Source: Adiantum capillus-veneris
Lineage: Eukaryota > Streptophyta > Polypodiopsida > Polypodiales > Pteridaceae
Direction: 5' to 3'
DNA: 64,000 nt
Assembly (NCBI GenBank): GCA_014529385.2
Contig: CM043952.1
Location: 59,780,119-59,844,118 of the forward strand
The notes under the pieces are model-generated. The model saw only the letters and a list, made by a program, of their open reading frames with translations. It did not search any database and was not told the DNA's origin. Shown here piece after piece: positions 56,641-64,000 of this stretch; the stretch's first letter is position 1; each line of letters opens with the position of its first letter. The translations under genes were made by a program, and so were the position numbers.

Positions 56641-57382
56641 CATTTTGGCAACTTTTAAGCATCCGATATTATAGGCATAGAAAAACACACTTATTGGCCC
56701 CAATCCCATGTCTCACATACATTCACATTTATATTTGCCTACTACCATGCGCCATCATTCCATAGATATGGTAGACACTTCAAATAGGCAAACTTTGCAC
56801 CCCATAACCTTTTTTTGTATCGTGGAAATAGAGTGAAACAACACCAATCGTATTCACACATGAGATCACAAATTGTGAAAGTCTGGCTACCAAAGAGCCT
56901 TTCCATTGTTTCTCTTGAAATTGAAATGAATCATAGCTTACCTGAGAGTTCTATTGACCATACACATGACAAAGAAACAGGCAAGACATATACCTTCACT
57001 ACCATTGAGCTTCAAAGTCCAGTGATTACATAAACTAGTTGGAACAAAATAAAAAGAATAAAAAACTAGTGAAAAAATGGGTGGGTTAAATAAAAAGAAC
57101 CTAAGCTCATAAGAGAACCAAATCTTATTGTGCCTGCTATAGAGGATGGGCTAGACAAAATTCCATTTCTGGTAGAAGACTCGTGTAACCATTTGTGGGA
57201 TTCCGTAAGAAATGCAAATGATGGTAGTTAGATGTTATGAAAAGTTGTGTCTAGACCATGACCAATGAAAGTGGACATGCAATCATTGTATGAGGGCTGG
57301 GGTTTATAGAAATTTGTGAATTCAAAAGTAAACTCTTAACCTTTCCATCATACATACATGAGCATGAAGACGAATCCTTAGT
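56641..57382. other. Non-coding stretch
   Basis: No supported gene. Possibly diverged repeat sequence between fragments F and G. Confidence 0.45.
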
Positions 57383-57960
57383 TTGCAAGATGATCATAGT
57401 GGCAAAAGCCATGGAAATTTTGGACACGAGAAACTTCGTTCAGTTGTTTCTACAAAGATAAAATGTACTTTAAAATTGGGAGAATTGCTTAAATTTAGAC
57501 GTAATCTGTGGGGCGACTTTCACAAAAGTCTAGAAAAAGTGGGAATTAGGGATCTAACTAGAGAGCGTGTCAGTGAAATGAAACAAGAACAATTTCCTAG
57601 GAAAACAATATAATCTATTTCAGTCAACAAGGTTAGAGACTATTGTGAGGGTAAAGAGGGAAAGACCACCTTACCTATGGAATTTTTTGTTGTAAAAGCC
57701 ATGCTTATCTTGAATAGTAGGTATGGAGGTCAAATTTAAGGAATTGAAAAAGACCTTGAAAGAGGTCTAGACAATTCAAAAGGAATCAGAGAAAAATATA
57801 GCGAGTGATGCTATGAGTGTACCATCCCATCATAAAATTCAAGATATAAGGATTGTGATTCAATAGCCCATGAGAGATATGAAGTATGGATAGGTGGCCT
57901 GAGAAAGTGGTCCTAGGAAAGGTTTCCACCTAAAACAAGCAGATCCATTATGTAAGGTCT
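57383..57960 (+). pseudogene. Gypsy fragment G, related to element B protease region
   Basis: The open frame 57383-57613 includes LGELLKFRRNLWGDFHKSLE, which aligns with LAELLRLRPNMWTTVGKCLE of B (~17530-17590). NKVRDYCEGKEGKTTLP (~57630) matches B's NKVGEYCEGEDGNTTLP (~17680). Further on, VPSHHK and IQDIRIV near 57820-57850 match the B segment before RT (~18970), so the RT-proximal part is joined by deletion. It is heavily decayed and shows that another member of the B lineage inserted here. Confidence 0.7.
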
Positions 57961-58451
57961 CCACCTTTCTGGCATCCAGGAATGAACTCAAGCTTTAGAA
58001 GAAAGCATTTGTCAAGAAATCAGGTAAAAACACTATTTCAAAAGCAATAAAAAATAGTATTTTTGGAATCTTAAGCACAACAAACCCTGGGCTAGTAATT
58101 TTCAGAATTAAAATCAGACAAAAATTGACGCCGCTAGTTCCACCGGAAGGTTCAATGTAAATTAAATTGTCTTGAAAAATTGGATAGTTGCAGTAATCAT
58201 TTAAGCATAGACTTGATGGTTGTGGTAATCATTTAAGCATAGACTTTTACTAAGGGTCCCACATATTTATGAAATTAACAAAAAATTAGCAGGGTTGATT
58301 TTTTAAGGTAGGTAGGCTAGGGGAGGAGGTTGCAGGACCAGCCAAGGACACAATAGCAAGAGATAGTGCATTTTTCAGCTTGGTGGCTGCTTCAGCTGCT
58401 GCAAGCAGTTGCCTGTTCCAGCCAGGGAAGGTCCAAAAGGCCCAGAAAAAG

Positions 58452-58460
58452 TATAAATAG
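58452..58460 (+). promoter_or_regulatory. TATA-box candidate, possibly of an LTR
   Basis: TATAAATAG, followed by GGGCCCTAGGTCTCTCATTC, resembles the promoter-to-leader transition of plant LTRs. It lies 1.6 kb upstream of the Gag-like ORF at 60064. The LTR ends could not be defined. Confidence 0.4.
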
Positions 58461-60063
58461 GGCCCTAGGTCTCTCATTCTGACTCAGACTTGAAGTCCTG
58501 TCCATTTCTCTCTCACATAGAGAGAACTCTATTAAAAAATCATTAGAGAGCAAAAACTCTAGCTGATTATCCACGATAATTAGCCTAATCCCTTTTTAAT
58601 TAGCAAAATTATTCTAATTTACCTATATTTTTCTTAATTAATCTAATTAATTAAGAAGATAAATCCTTTTTATATTAGAAGCTACTCTCTTAACTCTTAA
58701 TATTTTGCTAATTACTTAGATTAAAATTAGGGACATTAATCTAATTAATTATTAAGCCATATTAAGGCTGAAATTAATCTTTTTGGTTTTAAATTAAGGG
58801 TAATTATACTAATTAAACTTAGTTTAGTATAAGATAATTATCAGAACTGGATTAAACATGCTAGAAAAATCATCTCTTAATTTTTTGATTAGTTTCTATA
58901 ATTAATTAGGTAAAAATTAACTATTTTAATAAAAAATTTGATGGGAAACGTACTTAATTAGCTCAAAAGTTCTTAAGCTAATTAGCATAGCTAGAAAAAA
59001 TTGTTAGAAACATGGGGTAATTACTTTATTAACAAATAATTAATCTAAGTATTTATTTAAGCAAAAATTAGCTGCTTTTAACTGAAAATGAAAGGAGGAA
59101 ATTAGTTACTCATGTTAGATGATTATGTACTATTTATCAGAGTTAGTTTACATAATAAAGAAGCCATGATAATTATCTTAAGGTTAGAAAATTGACATAG
59201 CTATTTATCTAAGTCAAATTAGACTAATTCTAGTTGAAAATCAAAGGGAAAAATTAGTAAATCATGTTAGATAATTATGTGCTATTTATCAAAGTTATTT
59301 TACATGTTATAAAAGCCATGATAATTATCTTAAGATTAGAAAATTAATATAGCTATTTATCTAGTTCAAATCAGACTAATTCTAGCTGAAAATTAAAGGA
59401 AGAAATTAGTAAATCATGCTAGATAATTATGTGCTATTTATTAGAGGTAGTTCACATAATAAAAAAGCCATGATAATTATCTTAAGGTCAGGAAATTAAT
59501 ATAGATATTTATCTAAGTCAAATTAGAATAATTAAGTTGAAAAATTAAAAGATAATTACCACAGATCATAAATATCATTATCTACTTGTGATAATGATAC
59601 CATAGTTAATTAGTTATTTTAGGAAATTATAATTGATCAAAAGTCCTATTTTTACGTAAAGATAATTAAAATAAATAGACTTTGCGATCAAAAGTTTCTA
59701 GGAAAATTATAGTAAGTGTAAACTAGTGATATAAAGTTGAGGAACTGGAATCTTTGAAAGAATATAAATAGAATAAATATCAAGCTCGAAATAAGGAGAT
59801 TTCAAGTTTAAAATTCGATGGGAAATTAGGAAAAAGATATAGAAATTATAAGAAAATTAGGAGAGCTTAGAAAATCCTTAGGGAAGCTTTGGAAATAGTT
59901 ATCATACCTATATAGGTAAATAAGAAATTACTAGGTCAAGAATCTTCCAATTAACACTACAAATTTAACCTTGATTGGGTTAAGATTGAATACAAAGGTT
60001 AAGTCTAACTTTCAAATAATTTACCTAATGATTAGACGTCCTTTTTTATAAGGATAAGAAGTT
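58461..60063. other. AT-rich leader-like region
   Basis: About 1.6 kb dominated by TTAATTA words, with no gene. It contains the 152-bp tandem repeat and ends at a small Gag-start-like ORF, so it may be the LTR/leader of a gypsy element. Confidence 0.45.
59075..59540 (+). repeat. 152-bp tandem repeat, about three units
   Basis: AAAGCCATGATAATTATCTT occurs near 59161, 59313 and 59465, and CATGTTAGAT-type words at 59111, 59263 and 59415: exact 152-bp spacing in both series. Units differ by a modest number of substitutions. Confidence 0.92.
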
Positions 60064-60243
60064 ATGGCACCTAAAAGGACCCGAGTAAATCCTACATCAT
60101 CTGATGATGAGGACGGAGCTCCAAAAAGAACTAGAGCGTCGCACAACGAAGAAGCCGGGCCTAGTAGTAGGCCGACTGATGAGAGTGTACATGCCCCAAT
60201 GCTACAACAGATGCCAGATCAGTCCCAAGTGGGTCTTCATTAG
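60064..60243 (+). CDS. Small ORF resembling the start of a gypsy Gag
   Basis: 59 codons starting MAPKRTRVNPTSSDDEDG, then PKRTRASHNEEAGPSSRPTD, ending at TAG. A short basic/acidic, Ser/Pro-rich N-terminus is typical of plant Ty3/gypsy Gag. No capsid sequence follows; the frame ends and a second TATA-type region begins ~450 bp later. It is either a truncated gag or chance. The codons for PKRTR occur twice. Confidence 0.35.
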   Translation: MAPKRTRVNPTSSDDEDGAPKRTRASHNEEAGPSSRPTDESVHAPMLQQMPDQSQVGLH

Positions 60244-61273
60244 AATTAAGTTTAGTTAATTTGAGTTTTCTTTAATTATTAACATTGCATACGTAAAGAG
60301 GAAGTAAGGAATTAAGAAACGTAAAATTGGCCAAAATAGAAGATTTCTTCCAAGAAACCCACGAGCACTTGTTTGTAAACTGGGAAGAAAATGTTTGGGA
60401 TAAAGCTAGTTGATTTAGGAAAGAATGATTGGTCATCCTTCAGACAGCTTGTCTCAAGACACCTCTGACTCCTTGGAATATTTTCACTTCATGTGATGAG
60501 TAATGATGTCTAATCAGCCAATGATGAGTCAGTTTCCTCCATCTACGTGGAGTCTGTACATCCTACACGTGTATGTTTGTGGATACTACTTAGGATATTG
60601 TTTTTATCTTGGGGCAACCGCCCGGTTGTATGGGCAACTGATACTGGCATATGTGTGCTCGAACTTTTGGGTGATGGATTTCCACCCTGTTTATAAATAA
60701 GGAAGGGTGTTGTTTGTTCATCCATGTATAGGTGTGTTTGAGACAAGTGGAGCACCTGTTAGGATTTTTCAAGATATACTATAAGTGACCGTACCTTGTC
60801 TTAAGTCTAAAGATGTTTGTTTTCTAAAAGAATGTTTTCAATGCTGATTTCAATGACTTGTCTTAATGAATAACTCTGATGAGAAGTTAAAAAAGAATCC
60901 TTTATTTTAAGTGTTAAAACACATGTGGTAGTAATTAGGAAACAAAAGGATCATGTGTGAGTGCGGGGTGGTAAGTGGGGATTGATTAAGGTTGTCAATC
61001 ATGGACGAATGGATGAGAGATACTCGTCCACAGGGGTCTATGCATAGAATATATGATTTACACTTTTATACAATTTCATTATACATCAGAGTTGCGGAAG
61101 CATTTGTATAGGGGAGGAGTTCTCAGCGCCCGACCAAGCATGGAGTTTAGACCATGAGCCGGACTAGTGCTACCCATGAATGGGTGTTATGAATGAAAGA
61201 GTACTCAAGAAAAAATATAACATTGTGAAGGGTGAATATATGTGTACACCGTGTTGCGGGGGGGATGGGGGGG

Positions 61274-61274
<1 letters not shown>
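60244..61274. other. Non-coding, LTR-like stretch with TATA candidate
   Basis: TTTATAAATAAGGAAGGGTG (60690-60709), with TATAAATA at 60692-60699, resembles an LTR promoter followed by a transcribed leader. Duplicated ends were not found. No ORF is supported. Confidence 0.4.

Positions 61275-61351
<77 letters not shown>
61275..61351 (+). repeat. (GA)n microsatellite
   Basis: A GA run of about 77 bp preceded by a G-rich stretch. Confidence 0.95.
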
Positions 61352-61355
<4 letters not shown>

Positions 61356-64000
61356 AGTAGAGGGTGAAATAGAGTGCACAGAGACATGAGAAATTGACAA
61401 CAGAGAATCTTTAAATGCCCATCTAAATGGAACAGGCAACCATGTATTAATACAATGACAAAATTTGGGTATACCATAAAATCAAAAAGTTTATGACAAA
61501 ATAACTAGCAGAGCACCGGACCCAGTGTAGGGATCGATCGGTCCACCCATCCACTTCCGCTCTACTATGGACAGAGAGAATTTCACTTTGCCGGGAGCGA
61601 GTCAGAACACCTCCATGCTATCTGAGATAGACATAGGTGAGACCGCTTCGCCTCCCACCATGAACCCGAGCTCTGAAAGGATCCCAAATACTAGCAGGTG
61701 GTAGGGTATCAACACCAACCATACCAGTTTAGGCGCCACGCCTCTTCAATGCCCAACATCGGGTGTTTAGGCCAAGCCAAGGCAAGATCCACGACGCATT
61801 AGCCGAGGAGGTCATTCAACCCCGGACGCATTAACCGTGTAGATGAGCCTAACAAAAAGAAGAAGACCTAAGCAACACCCCCGATCCAGCAAAGCCCCAG
61901 GTCAGCGACCCGTTAGTCTAAGGCTAAGCGATGTAGGTGATCCTAGTCTTGTAGCAACGCTGCCATGAGAAACATAACACATGAGTCCAATCACAATAGC
62001 ACTTCCCAGATGCACAAACAATTCCTTTTTCAAACAGTTAGACTATACAGGGTCTCTACCCTTACACGTCTACCATAAACCATCTTTATCACTTCATGAT
62101 CCAATCCAAAAACCAAAAACCATAAACCATAATCCAATCACATCACACGAGTGAGCTCTCCACCCTACTTGGGTGAGGCATGAACAATCCTGCATAACCA
62201 CTTTAGAACATAACATGGCTTCAAAAATTTCGACAGCATAACTCAATCCAAAAAAAAAAACATAAGCCACACCGGCTTCCACCATAAAATAACTACCATA
62301 ATCCATGAAGGAATCTCAACGCCTAACCATAACTCATAATCACACTGAACCAACTCCCACACTTGGCCATGATATAGACTATCACTCCATCACATCACTT
62401 TGACCATATGATACTCGCACAACAAACGATAACCCCAAAAGAAAGTCACTTTATTCATATCTTCCTATGCGGTTCGGAATGTTTAACCATATACTCTCAT
62501 GTAAGTTAAGGACCATCTAATAATTGAAATCAACTCACTAAAACAAACCATAAAAACATATCAAACGGCTCGGTTAACTCACGACGTCATATGGTATCCC
62601 ACTTTGATAACACTCCTACGCGTGTAGGTAAAACTGATAATAGAGTGATTAATAACTCGCATTTCCGAAGTGATAACGGAGACCTAAATTCAATTATCAT
62701 CAAGTTCTATCAAGCTTTTCAATTGGTTAAGTGGGTTTGCATATCCGGTGAATCTATATAGTAGTTCTTCAAGGAGCCTGGAGTAAAAAATTTTGGTTGT
62801 GTAGTGGGCAACAATCAGTTTTTTGACCATATCTCTTAACTCGTACGTGTTTTTCACATGGCACATAAGAGAGAAAATGTTCTAAATGATGTGTTTTATC
62901 TATGTAGAAAGAGTTCGGACTGATTCATAACGGTTTGTGATTTATGACCAAAACGGTATTCCTACCGCTTCTATGACGTGAAACGAAAAGCACTTTATTA
63001 TGCACGTGAGTGACCATAACGCATCATGTGCATAAATCAACATGTAAAACATGATGAAACAATCATGAGGCAACCTCGTATGTACTTGGTTAATCCATAC
63101 ATGCATTCGTATATGAAAAAAACAATCATCGCGAGGGTGACTACGCAGAAAAACGACATAAAGAGAGAGAGAGAGATGATGACTATGGAGTTTATGGTTT
63201 CTCACCGTGATTTCGAATTGATTTGGGGTTGTCAAAAGGCTTCTTTCTTTGCCGCAAGAGAGTGGTGATGAGAGCTACGTAGAGGTATCCGCCACGAAGA
63301 CTTCCGGAGAGCGCGTACACCGTGAAACGAGAGAGAAGATAATAAGCAAATAGAGAGAGAGAATATCCTTCTTCTTCTTCTTCACGAGAGAGAAGAGTTT
63401 ATGGAGATGGTGATGAAGAGCTTGCACCACATCGTATAATAGATAATTAATTCTAACGTCAAGGCAAGAGAGCTTCCACGTCTGAGAGTGTATCTATCCT
63501 CCCAAAGTGAAAGAAGAGAAGTCTTTATATAGGCTCTCAAGGCCAAAAGCACTAGCTAAGAATAGAGTGAGCAACAAGAGACAAGTTGGCGCACGTTCAT
63601 GGCTTACTAGAAAAATAAAATTTATTATTATTATTATTATTTATTTTATTTTTTTAAAAGAGTTTTTTTTCTTCTGAGGACTCGGATTTCGATGCGCGAT
63701 TTAGAGACTCTAAGAAGAAGCTCGGCTTCCAAGAGAAGAGTTCTAAACTAAGCTCCTCCTCTCTTTTCTAAAAAGACTCTTTCTTTCCTAAAAACAAGCC
63801 TTTGCTTTTTGGTGGTCAACTCTCCTACTCATCATTCAATTTTTACATTAAATTTGACCATCCAAACGGTGTCTAACCAACTAATGAAAACCGTAGCTAA
63901 ACTATGCCACACCGTAACATCCTGACATAGTTATGACTTTCCAATATTGTCAATCGAAATTCGACGAAATAGATATGGGAAGTTATTTTTCTTATTTTTA
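61352..64000. other. Non-coding tail of the window; possible minus-strand LTR
   Basis: No coding frame with recognisable content. On the minus strand TGTTACGGTGTGGCATAG begins at 63919, a plausible LTR start, and TATATAA lies at 63531-63524 followed by a pyrimidine-rich leader-like sequence. The opposite end and a primer site could not be found, so this stays a suggestion. A (TTA)n patch lies at 63626-63645. Confidence 0.35.

Noticed and set aside
63026..63268. Plus-strand 80-codon ORF and its minus-strand counterpart
   Set aside because: No recognisable content. They are located in a possible LTR leader.

Overview
The window looks like nested, methylation-decayed repeat DNA from a large land-plant genome. 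The evidence is plant-style Ty3/gypsy and Ty1/copia elements, primer-binding sites matching plant tRNA-Asp and initiator tRNA-Met, AT-rich introns with GT..AG ends, long (CT)n/(GA)n tracts, and in-frame stops that mostly look like C-to-T changes in CAG, CGA or CAA codons. I cannot fix the lineage; the gypsy Pol wording recalls non-seed plants, but this is an impression only. I see no ordinary single-copy host gene, rRNA or intact tRNA.

Layout. 1-10908: family A, a non-coding LTR element (LARD-like) in an LTR-internal-LTR-internal-LTR array whose first LTR is truncated. 10922-44188: element B, a very large Ty3/gypsy element (about 18.5 kb after removing insertions). It has 927-bp LTRs, a tRNA-Asp primer site, an extra N-terminal domain before Gag, Gag, protease, RT, RNase H, integrase, a second retropepsin-like domain after integrase, a 285-bp tandem repeat carrying a 24-bp palindrome, and a long extra ORF that runs into a truncated 3' LTR. 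B was hit twice: by DNA transposon T (20372-29960) in RNase H, and by copia element C (32401-37517, TSD ACAAG) after the second protease. Both insertions can be removed conceptually with the B reading frame conserved.

Region 45682-50449 holds element D, a relative of C (TSD AGAAA) whose RT end is replaced by another LTR-like segment E. From 50450 rightward are a decayed coding fragment, a 1.3-kb TTAA-flanked inverted-repeat element, pieces of another copia family (F), a gypsy fragment related to B, an AT-rich block with a 152-bp tandem repeat, a small Gag-start-like ORF, and non-coding repeat DNA to the end.

The standout is transposon T: 9.6 kb, 15-bp terminal inverted repeats, TA target duplication. 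It carries four genes in two convergent pairs around a central foldback. From the left come a multi-exon DDE-type transposase-like gene and an intronless gene for a histone H3-fold protein with an H3/CENH3-like N-terminus, a long basic/acidic tail and a TATA box of its own. From the right come two unrecognised genes, one of them a two-exon 415-codon gene with no inactivating change. A DNA transposon carrying a histone H3 variant with unknown partner genes is the best candidate here for an undescribed system.
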